DNA of 64,000 bases, taken from JACVRW01 sp963728495 (lineage in GTDB: Bacteria > Actinomycetota > Thermoleophilia > Solirubrobacterales > Thermoleophilaceae). How positions within the stretch are numbered: position 1 is the first letter of the stretch; each line of letters opens with the position of its first letter. The stretch spans positions 1 through 64,000 of the forward strand of contig CAVSKI010000009.1 in NCBI GenBank assembly GCA_963728495.1, read 5' to 3'. A program made the position numbers and the translations under genes. Shown here in pieces: positions 43,980 to 52,357 of this stretch. Under the pieces are notes generated by a model. That model saw nothing but the letters and a program-made list of their open reading frames with translations. It had not been told where the DNA came from and ran no database searches.

Positions 43980-45007
43980 GGGCGGTGCGCATCCAGGGGC
44001 CCGAGCGGCTCGAGCTCGACGAGGCTCCCGATCCCGAGATCCAGGCCGCTACCGATGCGGTGGTCGAGGTCACGCAGACGGCGATCTGCGGCGCGGACCT
44101 GTTTCCCTACCACGGGTTCACGCCCGGATTCGAGGCCGGGACGATCCCCGGTCACGAATGGGTCGGCGTGGTGCGGGAGGTCGGCGACGGCGTCAGCGGC
44201 CTGCGGGCCGGGCAGCGGGTGGTCAACGCGAGCATGATCTCCGACGGGACCTGCGGCCAATGCCGCGCGGCGCGCCCGATGCAGTGCGAGAACCGGGCCC
44301 TGTTCGGCTACAGCGGCGTCTACGAGCGCCTCGACGGCGGGCAGGCGGAGCTCGTGCGCGCGCCCAACGCCGATCGTTCGCTGTGGCCGATTCCCGACGA
44401 GGTGACCGACGACGATGCCGTCTTCGTCGCCGACATGCTCCCCACCGGCCTCTCGGCGGTGCGCCGTGGCGGGGTCGAGGTCGGCGACGTGGTGGCCGTG
44501 CTCGGCTGCGGGACCGTGGGCCTGATGGCGATCCTGTTCGCCCGCCGAGTCGCGCGCCGTGTGATCGCGATCGACGGGATCGCTGCCCGACGCGAGCTCG
44601 CGGCCGGCCTCGGCGCGGAGGCGGTCGATCCAGACTCGGCCGCCGAAGCGGTCGCCGACGCCACCGGCGGCCTCGGCGCGGACGTGGTGATCGAGTCGGC
44701 GGGAGCGAAGCCCGCCCTGGACGCCGCCTTCTCGCTCGCCCGCGGTAGGGGAACGGTCTCCGTCGTCGGGGCGCACTTCGAGCCCGACTATCCGCTCGAC
44801 GCCGGCCGGATGTTCGAGGGCGAGCTGACCCTGCGCTTCGCGATGGGCGACCCGATCAACGATCGCGAGTTGCTGCTGGCGATGATCGCCGCCGGCGAGC
44901 TGCGCCCGGCCGACCTGATCAGCCACCGGATGGCCCTGGAAGATGCGCCACGCGCCTACGAGCTCTTCGACCAGCGCGAGGCAACGAAGGTCGTTCTCGC
45001 GCCCTAG
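43976..45007 (+). CDS. Zinc-dependent alcohol dehydrogenase (MDR), candidate 4-pyridoxate dehydrogenase
   Basis: The 343-residue protein has catalytic zinc ligands in AICGAD and IPGHEWVG, the structural-zinc lobe DGTCGQCRAARPMQCEN (three of the usual four Cys) and the NAD motif VLGCGTVGLMA. It is the last gene of the operon. The M. loti route needs oxidation of the 5-hydroxymethyl group of 4-pyridoxate to an aldehyde, carried out there by a flavoprotein that I do not see in the window. An NAD-linked alcohol dehydrogenase here could fill that gap. Oxidation of pyridoxine is another option. Both are inference. Confidence 0.82.
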   Translation: MRAVRIQGPERLELDEAPDPEIQAATDAVVEVTQTAICGADLFPYHGFTPGFEAGTIPGHEWVGVVREVGDGVSGLRAGQRVVNASMISDGTCGQCRAARPMQCENRALFGYSGVYERLDGGQAELVRAPNADRSLWPIPDEVTDDDAVFVADMLPTGLSAVRRGGVEVGDVVAVLGCGTVGLMAILFARRVARRVIAIDGIAARRELAAGLGAEAVDPDSAAEAVADATGGLGADVVIESAGAKPALDAAFSLARGRGTVSVVGAHFEPDYPLDAGRMFEGELTLRFAMGDPINDRELLLAMIAAGELRPADLISHRMALEDAPRAYELFDQREATKVVLAP

Positions 45008-45036
45008 CCCGGCGCGGCTGGGGCGGCTGGCGAGAG

Positions 45037-45731
45037 GTGCGTGTCGCGATTGTGATCCTCGCCCTGCTGGCGTGGCGCTGGTGATCGTGGTCGTCGCGAT
45101 CGGGGCCGGAACAGGGGTCGACGGGAAGTCGGCGACGGTTCGGCCCGGCGGCGGCCTGGATCCAGATGTCGCGCTGCGGGTGCGCTCGTACCGGCCGGCG
45201 GACGTTGTGGAGCAGCTGGCCCGGCGGGGAGCCGGCGCGTCGATCCCGCCCGAGCTCCTGAGGGCTCTGCGCCGCGAGACGGCGGCCATCGGGCGCGCCG
45301 GTGTCGACCTCGAGGACGATTTGCTGGCCCGACTGTCTTTCGTGGTCGTTTCGGTCGAGCGCAGGTGCCCGCCCCCGGCGCTCCTCGCCTGCCGGCCGGC
45401 GATCAGGATCCTCGGCCGTCTACGCGAGCGGCCCGCTCCGGATCTCGCGCGAAAGCTTCGTAGGTCCGTGGTCGCCGCTCTGGACGCCGCGGGGTTCTCG
45501 GGCATGAGCGCCGAGAGCTCGGGACGAGGCGACCGGGTCCGCGGACACGTGAGTGCAGGCGCGGAGACGCTGGCCCGATGGCGGGCGTCCGACGGCATAT
45601 TCGAGCTCGCGACCGGTGGCCTCGATCTCAACCGTGGGGACCGGCTTCCGGATGAGGGCTCGTACTCGCGCTTGAAGATTGAGATCAATCGGAGGGCGCT
45701 CGAAACGCTGGTGGGCCCCGGCGGGGCCTGA
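45037..45731 (+). CDS. Exported protein of unknown function, one frameshift in the signal peptide
   Basis: A GTG at 45037 begins a signal peptide (RVAIVILALLA), which continues after a one-base shift near 45070 as VALVIVVVAIGAGTGVDG. The remaining 200 residues (PDVALRVRSYRPADVVEQLA, ALRRETAAIGRAGVDLEDDLL, ending INRRALETLVGPGG) look like a secreted alpha/beta domain. No family is recognised. Without the shift, a GTG at 45072 or 45081 would start a protein lacking a basic signal N-region, so a missing G in the run CTGGCGTGG is likely. Confidence 0.55.
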
Positions 45732-45764
45732 GTCGCGCGCCTGGATTTCGGGTAAGGCGGCGGG

Positions 45765-45947
45765 ATGGACACACCAGAGCAGGCTCCCGAAGAACTCAGC
45801 GCCAAGCAGGCCGCGGAGGATCTCGACCCCGAGCGCGGTCCCCTCGGGAATGACGGCGACCCCGACCGCGATCCGTCCGAGACCGACGAGGCCGTCCCCG
45901 GCTCCACCAACGTCGACGAGGAGCTCGAGGACCGCGGCGACGTCTGA
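45765..45947 (+). CDS. 60-residue acidic hydrophilic protein
   Basis: The ATG at 45765 follows GGTAAGGCGGCGGG. The protein (MDTPEQAPEELSAKQAAEDLD ... in outline) is rich in Asp, Glu and Pro, has no cysteine and no hydrophobic segment, and is probably disordered. Such small acidic proteins are frequent in actinobacteria and some protect other proteins under stress, but no family is recognised. It meets the convergent hydrolase gene directly at 45947/45948. Confidence 0.55.
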   Translation: MDTPEQAPEELSAKQAAEDLDPERGPLGNDGDPDRDPSETDEAVPGSTNVDEELEDRGDV

Positions 45948-47091
45948 CTAGCGCCGCAAGAAGTCGCGGATCGCCGCGTGGGTCTCGCGCGGGCGCTCCA
46001 GCTGCGGCACGTGCCCGCAATCGAGCTCGAGCTGGCGGGCCCGGGGCAGCGCTGCTTCCACGTGCCGTCGGAAGCCGACCGGCACGAGCGTGTCCTGGCG
46101 GCCCCACACGAACAGGGAGTCGGGTGTGAGCTTGCTCAACCGGGTCCAGAAGCCCTCGTCTCCGTGCGGCTCGTCGAGGTAGATGTTGCGCGCCGAGGCG
46201 TAGAAGGCCGCGCGGCCGCGGGGCGTGAGGTAGGCGCGCAGGAACTCGTCGACTCCGGCGGCGGCCCAGCTGTCGGCGGCCACGGGCAGGATGCGGCGCA
46301 GGGCGCTCTCTACGAGCGGGCGCGGGGCCATTTGCAGGAGGCCGAGCTCGGGGCGCATCAGGCGCACGAACGGCGCCCAGCGGCGGTCGCGCAGCCAGGC
46401 CAGCGCCGGACACAGCAGCACCAGGCCGCGTACCCGCTCCGGTGCGCTCAGCCCGGCCTCGATGGCCACCCGCCCGCCCATGCTGTTACCCACCAGCGTG
46501 GCCCGTTCCACGGCCAGCTCGTCGAGGGTGGCGAACACCGTGCGGGCAAACCAGGCCGAGTCGTAGGGCGCGCCGATCGGCTTGTCGGATTCGCCGAAGC
46601 CGGGCAGGTCCATAGCCACCACGCGGTGGCTGTCGGCAAGCGCGGCCACGGTGGGCAGGAACGAAGCCTTCGTGCCGCCCAGGCCGTGCAGGCAGAGCAG
46701 GGTGTGGCGCGCGGTGCCGGCGGACAGGATCGAAACGCGTCCGTACTCGGTGCGCAGCGTCTCGAAGGCCAACCGTCCCGGCTCGTCAGCGCCGCTGGTG
46801 GCGGCCAGGAAGCCGACACCGAGGTGAAGGCTGCCCCGCATCTGCAGGCGGCCGGTCTGGAAGGCCCGCATGCCGCCGCGCACGTCGTCGGCGATGCCGC
46901 GCCAGGTGGCGGCGTCCGCCGTGATCACGGCATCGGGCTCGGTGGAATCGCGCGCCGCCGACCAGGCGCACGCCGTCCCGCGACAGGCGGGCGTCCCAGT
47001 CGCCCTCGCCCTCGACCCGAAGGCGAACGACCCCGCGCCCGCCGGGGACGTCGATCAGCTCGGGCTCGTAGCGCTCGGTGAGCGCCTCCAG
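45948..47091 (-). CDS. SCP2 sterol-carrier-like domain fused to alpha/beta hydrolase, one frameshift
   Basis: The intact frame (start 46928) has an alpha/beta-hydrolase core: LLCLHGLGGTKASF (oxyanion loop), LVGNSMGGRVAIEAG (nucleophile Ser), a late Asp in WGRQDTLVP and CGHVPQLERP with the catalytic His. It is preceded by ITADAATWRGIADDVRGGMRAFQTGRL, typical of the second half of an SCP2 domain. The first half (LTERYEPELIDVPGGRGVVRL) lies in another frame up to about 47091. A one-base insertion in a GCGCGCG run near 46962 explains the split. The true start is unclear: a CTG at 47091 or an earlier start overlapping the oxidoreductase. Confidence 0.7.
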
Positions 47092-47104
47092 TGAAGACGC
47101 GGCC

Positions 47105-48070
47105 CTAAGGACGGACCAACTCCCCGCTCTCGGCGCTGCGATAGAGCGCCGCAATTGCCCGCGCCTGACCCACGGCATCGGCGCGGCCCAGCAGCGGCTC
47201 GCGCTCGCCGGCCACCGCGGCGGCCAGGTCGCGCAGCTCGCACGCGTAGGGATCGGCCCGCTCGACGCGGATCTCCTCGGCCGAATCGTCGGCGCCGCGC
47301 AGCTCGATCACAGGTTCGCGCGAATGCCACGGATCGGCCACGAACAACGCGCCCTCCGAGCCCACCACCTCGAGGCCGTAGCGATTGGCCATGTCGATGC
47401 CGCAGTCGAACTCGGCGAGCACGTCGCCTTCGAAGCGCAGAACGCCGCTGAAGCGCACGTCAACCCCCTCGGCGCCGGTCACCTGCGCCCCGAAGACCTC
47501 GACCGGCTCACCGGCCACCAACCGCGCGCCGCTCAGGCAGTAGCAGCCCACATCCATCAGGGCGCCGCCCTCGAGTTCACCCGACTGGCGAATGTTGCCG
47601 GTGCCCTCCAGGGGAAAGGAGAAGGACGCGCGGACGAGGCGCGGCTCGCCCACCCGCGGCAGCAGCTCGAGCAGCTTGCGCGCCTGCGGGTGGTGGCGCC
47701 ACATGAAGGCCTCGGTGAGCACACGGCCTGCCCGCTCCGCCGCGTCGAAAGCTTGCTCCACCGGCTCGACCGAGCGCGCCATCGGCTTCTCGCACAACAC
47801 GTGCTTGCCCGCCTCGAGCGCCCGGATCGACCACTCCACGTGCATCGAGTTGGGCAATGGGACGTAGATCGCATTCACGCCGGGGTCCTCGAGCAACGCC
47901 TCGTAGGAGCCGAGCGCGCGCTCGACACCCAGGGCGGACGCCTGCTCCTCGGCCCGCGCCAGATCGCGCGAGCCGATCGCCACCACCTCCACCTCGTCCA
48001 CCAGCCGGGCGCCGGCCACCAGCTTCTCGTTGATCCGGGCTGTCGAGAGCAGCCCGAGCTTCAGCCCCAA
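47105..48070 (-). CDS. Gfo/Idh/MocA-family NAD(P)-dependent oxidoreductase
   Basis: The 321-residue protein has an N-terminal Rossmann domain (LGLLSTARINEKLV, VVAIGSRD), the family signature AGKHVLCEKPMA with the catalytic Lys, and MDVGCYCLSGAR near the C-terminal domain. Members oxidise or reduce sugars, inositols and dihydrodiols. The substrate is not evident. It overlaps the SDR gene upstream by 10 bases, so they are co-transcribed and may act in one short pathway. The ATG at 48070 is the only good start. Confidence 0.85.
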   Translation of the reverse strand: MGLKLGLLSTARINEKLVAGARLVDEVEVVAIGSRDLARAEEQASALGVERALGSYEALLEDPGVNAIYVPLPNSMHVEWSIRALEAGKHVLCEKPMARSVEPVEQAFDAAERAGRVLTEAFMWRHHPQARKLLELLPRVGEPRLVRASFSFPLEGTGNIRQSGELEGGALMDVGCYCLSGARLVAGEPVEVFGAQVTGAEGVDVRFSGVLRFEGDVLAEFDCGIDMANRYGLEVVGSEGALFVADPWHSREPVIELRGADDSAEEIRVERADPYACELRDLAAAVAGEREPLLGRADAVGQARAIAALYRSAESGELVRP

Positions 48071-48756
48071 GACTCCTCACCCATCGGTCGAAAGGACACG
48101 GTCAGCATGCGCAGCCCGCGCGGGCGGGTGACCGCGAACAGCACCACCTCGGCCACCTCCTCGGCGCTCATCATCTCCTCGAGCTCGGGCATGTCGGGGG
48201 TGCGCCCCGAGCCCATGGCGAAATCGGTGGCGATGCCGCCCGGCGCGATGTTCGTGACGCGCACGCCCAGCTCTCGCATCTCGTGGTCGAGTGAGCGCAC
48301 GAAGCCCACCTGCCCGAACTTGGAGGCGTTGTAGACCGTCTCGCCCGGGAAGGCGCGCAGGCCCGCCACCGACGCCAGCGCCACGAAGTCGCCCTTCGAC
48401 TCGATCAGGTGCGGCAGCCCGAAGCGCGCCGTGTAGAGCGTGCCCTTGAGGTTGATGTCGATGATCGCCTCGACGTCGTCGGGGTCCAGCTCCAGAAACG
48501 GCCCGTAGGCGCCCACGCCGGCGTTGGCCACCACCACATCCAGCGCACCGAAGCGCTCGACCGTCGCGGCCACCGCGGCCTCGACATTGTCGGGAGAGCG
48601 GACGTCGCATTCGAGGCCCAGCGCATCGTCGAGGCCGAGGTCGTCGCCGCGCCGCGAGGCGAGCGCGACCTTCGCCCCGGCCTCGTGGAAGCTGCGCGCC
48701 ACGGCCGCGCCCACGCCCGCGCTGGCTCCGGTGATGAAGGCGACTTTGTCTTTCAC
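48061..48756 (-). CDS. Short-chain dehydrogenase/reductase
   Basis: The 231-residue SDR has TGASAGVG, VVANAGVG in place of the usual NNAG, SVAGLRAFPGETVYNASK with the catalytic Tyr and Lys, and PGGIATDF. It uses NAD or NADP on an unknown alcohol or ketone. The final 10 codons overlap or abut the oxidoreductase gene. Its start (48756) is divergent from the amino-sugar binding-protein gene across a 94-base region containing a DasR-type palindrome, so it may be co-regulated with amino-sugar genes. Confidence 0.83.
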   Translation of the reverse strand: MKDKVAFITGASAGVGAAVARSFHEAGAKVALASRRGDDLGLDDALGLECDVRSPDNVEAAVAATVERFGALDVVVANAGVGAYGPFLELDPDDVEAIIDINLKGTLYTARFGLPHLIESKGDFVALASVAGLRAFPGETVYNASKFGQVGFVRSLDHEMRELGVRVTNIAPGGIATDFAMGSGRTPDMPELEEMMSAEEVAEVVLFAVTRPRGLRMLTVSFRPMGEESWG

Positions 48757-48789
48757 GCGGCTGGAGGTTAAGCCCTCGAGAACGCGGTC

Positions 48790-48805
48790 ACTGGTCTAGA
48801 CCAGC
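48790..48805. promoter_or_regulatory. DasR-type operator (dre) upstream of the first amino-sugar binding-protein gene
   Basis: ACTGGTCTAGACCAGC contains the perfect palindrome CTGGTCTAGACCAG, the known consensus bound by DasR/NagR GntR regulators of N-acetylglucosamine genes. It lies 46 bases before the ATG at 48851. A GntR/UTRA regulator of that group is encoded at 51590. A second site is at 54666. Confidence 0.85.
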
Positions 48806-48850
48806 TGTGATAGCGTCCGCCGCTTCCCGGGCAGCGAAGAGGAGACGGAC

Positions 48851-49966
48851 ATGGCGGGACGGAAGAATCGGGCACTTGCGACAGCCGCGGCGGCGCTGGC
48901 GCTGACACTAGGAATCGCGGCGTGCGGCAGCGACGACGACGACGACGGTGGTGGTGGCGGCGGCGACGGCGACGCCAAGATTGCGCTGCTGTTGCCCGAG
49001 ACGAAGACCACTCGCTACGAGGAGCAGGACCGTCCCAACTTCGAGCGCAAGGTGAAGGAGCTGTGCGCCGACTGCGAGGTCATCTACTCCAACGCCAACC
49101 AGGATCCCGCCAAGCAGCAGCAGCAGGCCGAGGCCGCGATCACCCAGGGGGCCAAGGTCATCGTGATCAGCTCCGTGGACGTGAAGTCCGCGGCGGCGAT
49201 CGTGGAGCGCGCCGCGCAGTCCGACGTGGCGGTGGTGGCCTACGGGCGCCTGATCCCGGACGCGCCGATCGACTACTACGTCTCGATCGATCCCTTCGAG
49301 GTCGGCAAGCAGCAGGCCGAGGTGCAGATGGACGCGATCGAGAAGGCGGGCGGCGCCGACCCCAAGGTCGTCATGATCAACGGCGCGCCCACGGACAGCA
49401 ACGCCAAGCCCTACAAGGACGGCGCGCGTCAGACTCTCGAGAAGCGCGGCGCACAGGTCGTCAAGAGCTTCGACACGCCCGACTGGAGCCCCGACAAGGC
49501 CCAGCAGGAGATGGAGGGCTCGATCGCCGATCTGGGTAACGACGGCTTCGACGCCGTCTACGTGGCCAACGACGGCATGGCCGGCGGCGCCATCGCCGCT
49601 CTCAAGGGATCGAGCATCGACCCCGCCACGAGGTACGTGACCGGTCAGGACGCCGAGCTGGCCGGGATCCAGCGGATCCTCATCGGCGAGCAGCTGATGA
49701 CCGTGTACCAGCCGATCATCCAGATCGCCGAGACGGCAGCCGAGATCGCGGTCCCGATCGCCCAGGGCAAGGGGGATCCCGCCGCTGATCTGACTCCGGA
49801 GAAGGTCGACAACGGGGAGAAGGAGGTGCCCTCGGCCCTGCTCGACACGATCGCCATCGAGGAGGACAACATCGACAGCACGGTGGTCAAGGACGGGTTC
49901 CTGAAGGTTCCGGACATCTGCACCGGGCAGTACAAGCAGGCGTGCCAGGAGGCCGGCCTGGAGTGA
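48851..49966 (+). CDS. Sugar ABC transporter substrate-binding lipoprotein (XylF/RbsB-like), amino-sugar operon
   Basis: The 371-residue protein has a lipoprotein signal (ALALTLGIAACGS), a DDDDDGGGGGGDGD linker and a periplasmic-binding-protein type I domain (KIALLLPETKTTRYEEQD, PDWSPDKAQQEME, YVANDGMAGGAIAAL). It is closely related to the binding protein at 56035, sharing many blocks, but has no ATPase or permease beside it. It starts an operon with an N-acetylglucosamine kinase-like protein, NanE, a GntR regulator and a SIS deaminase. It probably delivers an amino sugar or its oligomer to the transporter encoded at 57233-59235 (inference). Confidence 0.87.
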   Translation: MAGRKNRALATAAAALALTLGIAACGSDDDDDGGGGGGDGDAKIALLLPETKTTRYEEQDRPNFERKVKELCADCEVIYSNANQDPAKQQQQAEAAITQGAKVIVISSVDVKSAAAIVERAAQSDVAVVAYGRLIPDAPIDYYVSIDPFEVGKQQAEVQMDAIEKAGGADPKVVMINGAPTDSNAKPYKDGARQTLEKRGAQVVKSFDTPDWSPDKAQQEMEGSIADLGNDGFDAVYVANDGMAGGAIAALKGSSIDPATRYVTGQDAELAGIQRILIGEQLMTVYQPIIQIAETAAEIAVPIAQGKGDPAADLTPEKVDNGEKEVPSALLDTIAIEEDNIDSTVVKDGFLKVPDICTGQYKQACQEAGLE

Positions 49967-50908
49967 GCGCGGCGGCGCGCGGACCGGTGCTCGCGGTCGA
50001 CGCCGGACAAACCGAGATCAGGGCCGCCCTCGACGGGCGGATCGCCACGGCGCCCGGCGTGCTGCGCATGGAGCAACCGCGTGGGACCGGACGAGGTGGG
50101 GGCGGGCCTACTGGAGGCGGTGGCCGGCCTCGGCCCGCTGCCCCGGCCCGCGCCGGCCGTGGGCGTGGGACTCTCCGGGTTCGAGGCCGCGGACGGGGAG
50201 GACCTGCGTCGGGTGAGCGAGCTGCTGCGCTCCGAGCTGGACGTGGAGCGGCTGGCCATCGCCAGCGATGGGCTGACCTCACTGCTGGGAGCGCTCGGCG
50301 ACGCCGACGGCGCGGTGGTGGCGTCCGGCACGGGAACCGTCTGCGTTGGGCGGCGCGGCGAGCGCCTGGTCAAGGTCGACGGGTGGGGCTTTCTGCTCGG
50401 CGACGCGGGCAGCGGCTTGGCCATAGGGCGGGCCGGCCTCGACGCGGCGCTGAGGCACGTCGACGGCCGCGGCGGGTCCGAGGCGCTGCTGCGGGCGGCC
50501 GAGAGCCGCTACGGGCCACTGCCCGAGCTGGCGCAGCGAATCTACGCCGCGCCCGTGCCGGTGCGCGCGATCGCGGCGTTCGCTGTCGACGTGGCGGCCG
50601 AGGCCGGCGGCGGGGATCCGCACGCCCGGGCCATCCTCGACGACGCGGGGCGCGAGCTGGCTTTGACCGCCTGTGCCGCGCTCGGCCGGCTCTTCGAGCC
50701 GGACACTCCGGCCACCGTGTCGTATGCCGGCAACGTGTTTCGCAGCGGCGCGCTCCTGCTCGAGCCCTTCACGGGCTCGCTGCTCGAGCGACGTCCGAAC
50801 ACCGAGGTGGTGCCTCCGGCCGGCGACGCTCTGGCCGGGGCGGCGGTCCTGGCCGAGGCGCAGCACGCGCTGCAGCCGGAGCCGGGCATCCTGTGGACGG
50901 CGCGGTGA
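49963..50908 (+). CDS. BadF/BadG-type ATPase, N-acetylglucosamine kinase-like, one frameshift
   Basis: The GTG at 49963 overlaps the binding-protein stop (GTGA) and gives GPVLAVDAGQTEIRAALDG, the phosphate-1 motif. Near 50083 the frame shifts by one base (MEQPR to VGPDEVGAGLLEAV) and then stays open: LAIASDGLTSLLGAL, VVASGTGTVCVG (phosphate-2), GFLLGDAGSGLAIG. The structure is that of human-NAGK-like sugar kinases. Phosphorylation of GlcNAc or ManNAc fits its place before NanE. The shift lies between two well-conserved parts and may be a sequencing error. Confidence 0.75.
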
Positions 50909-51603
50909 GCGCGCCCCTCGACGCAATCCGCGGCGGGCTCGTGGTGTCCTGCCAGGCCCCGCCCGGCAGCCCGCTGGCCCAGACCCGGCACATGGTCGCG
51001 TTCGCCCGGGCTGCCGCGGCCGGTGGCGCGGCGGGCATCCGTGCCGAGGGACTCGGCGACATCGCCGCCATCAAGGAGGCCGTCGAGCTCCCGCTGATCG
51101 GGCTACGCAAGCGCCGAGTGGCCGGGAGCGAGGTGTACATCACGCCTGAGCTCGAGGACGCTCGCGCCGTGGCCGGCGCCGGCGCGGACATCGTGGCCGT
51201 GGATGCGACCCTGCGCCCGCGCCCGGGCGGCCTCGACACAGAGAGCCTGCTCGGCCGGTTGGCGCGCGAGGTGCCTCAGCCGATACTGGCCGACGTCGAC
51301 TGCCGCGAGGCCGCCGCGGCCGCCCGCGCGGCCGGCGCCGCGGCCGTGGCCACCACGCTGTCGGGCTACACCGGGGACGGCCCGCCGCCGGGGACTCCGG
51401 ACGTGGAGCTGGTCGGCCTGCTGGCGGGCGAGCTCGACTGCCCCGTGCTGGCCGAGGGCCGCTACGCCACTCCCGAGTCTGTCCGGGAGGCCTTCGAGGC
51501 GGGCGCGTGGGCGGTGGTGGTGGGCACGGCCATAACCGATCCGGTAGCCCTCACCCACCGGTTCGCATCCGTCTGCGAGAGGGGGCTGGGTGTCACGCGC
51601 TGA
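50905..51603 (+). CDS. nanE: N-acetylmannosamine-6-phosphate 2-epimerase (NanE)
   Basis: The 232-residue TIM-barrel protein has GGLVVSCQAPPGSPL, GGAAGIRAEGLGDIAAIK, PLIGLRKRR, VYITPELEDA and DIVAVDATLRPRP, the well-known NanE pattern. It interconverts ManNAc-6-P and GlcNAc-6-P, feeding NagA. It starts in a GTGA overlap with the kinase. No sialic-acid lyase (NanA) is in the window, so the source may be free ManNAc or cell-wall amino sugars rather than sialic acid. Confidence 0.88.
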   Translation: MSAPLDAIRGGLVVSCQAPPGSPLAQTRHMVAFARAAAAGGAAGIRAEGLGDIAAIKEAVELPLIGLRKRRVAGSEVYITPELEDARAVAGAGADIVAVDATLRPRPGGLDTESLLGRLAREVPQPILADVDCREAAAAARAAGAAAVATTLSGYTGDGPPPGTPDVELVGLLAGELDCPVLAEGRYATPESVREAFEAGAWAVVVGTAITDPVALTHRFASVCERGLGVTR

Positions 51604-52357
51604 CGGAGCGTTGGATGGCCTGCCCGCGAGCCTGCCCGCCGGCCGGGCCAAGGGCAGGGCTCTGCGCGAGATCCTCGAGAAGCTGGCGGCCTCGCTCGGC
51701 CCCGGCGCCGAGCTGCCCTCCGAGCGCCTCTTGGCCCATCACTATGGGCTGGCCCGGATGACGGTCCGCACCGAGGTGGACCGGCTCGTGACCGAGGGGC
51801 TCGTCTACCGCCTCCATGGACGCGGCAGCTTCGTGGCCGAGCGGAGGGTGGCGCAGGCGATGCTGCTCAGCTCGTTCAGCGAGGACATGCGCGCCCGGGG
51901 GATGACGCCCGGCTCGGTCGTGCGCTCGCAGGGGCTGATAGAAGCCGGCCCGTTCCTGGCCGGCTCGCTGGAGATCGCGCCCGGAGCCCCGGTCACCGAG
52001 ATCGAGCGGGTGCGAACGGCCGACGGCAGCCCGGTGGCCCTCGAGCGCGCCTACCTCGCGGCCGAGCGCTTCCCCGGGATAGATGCCGCCGACCTGGAGC
52101 ACGGGTCGCTCTTCGAGCTGCTCGCCGGGCGCTACGAGGTGAGCCTGGCCCAGGCCGACCAGCGTGTGGTGGCGGTGGCGATCGAGCCGGCCGAGGCGTC
52201 CCTGCTGGGAGTGGAGCAGGACTCGCCGGGCCTGCGGTTTCATACCCTCGCGCGCGCGAGCGACGGCACCCCCGCCTACTACGCGAGCTCGCTGTACCGC
52301 GGCGACCGCTACGAGATCGAGCTTCACCAGACGCGCCCGGACGAGGTGTCCGAGTGA
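51590..52357 (+). CDS. GntR-family regulator with UTRA domain (DasR/NagR-like)
   Basis: The 255-residue protein has a winged HTH (GPGAELPSERLLAHHYGLARMTVRTEVDRL in parts, YRLHGRGSFVA) and a UTRA effector domain (SFSEDMRARGMTPGS, AYLAAERFPGI, YYASSLYRGDRYEIEL). DasR/NagR proteins bind GlcN-6-P or GlcNAc-6-P and release dre operators. Two such palindromes are in the window (48790 and 54666), so this protein is the evident regulator of the cluster. It overlaps NanE by 14 bases and the SIS gene by 4. Confidence 0.88.
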   Translation: MSRADGALDGLPASLPAGRAKGRALREILEKLAASLGPGAELPSERLLAHHYGLARMTVRTEVDRLVTEGLVYRLHGRGSFVAERRVAQAMLLSSFSEDMRARGMTPGSVVRSQGLIEAGPFLAGSLEIAPGAPVTEIERVRTADGSPVALERAYLAAERFPGIDAADLEHGSLFELLAGRYEVSLAQADQRVVAVAIEPAEASLLGVEQDSPGLRFHTLARASDGTPAYYASSLYRGDRYEIELHQTRPDEVSE

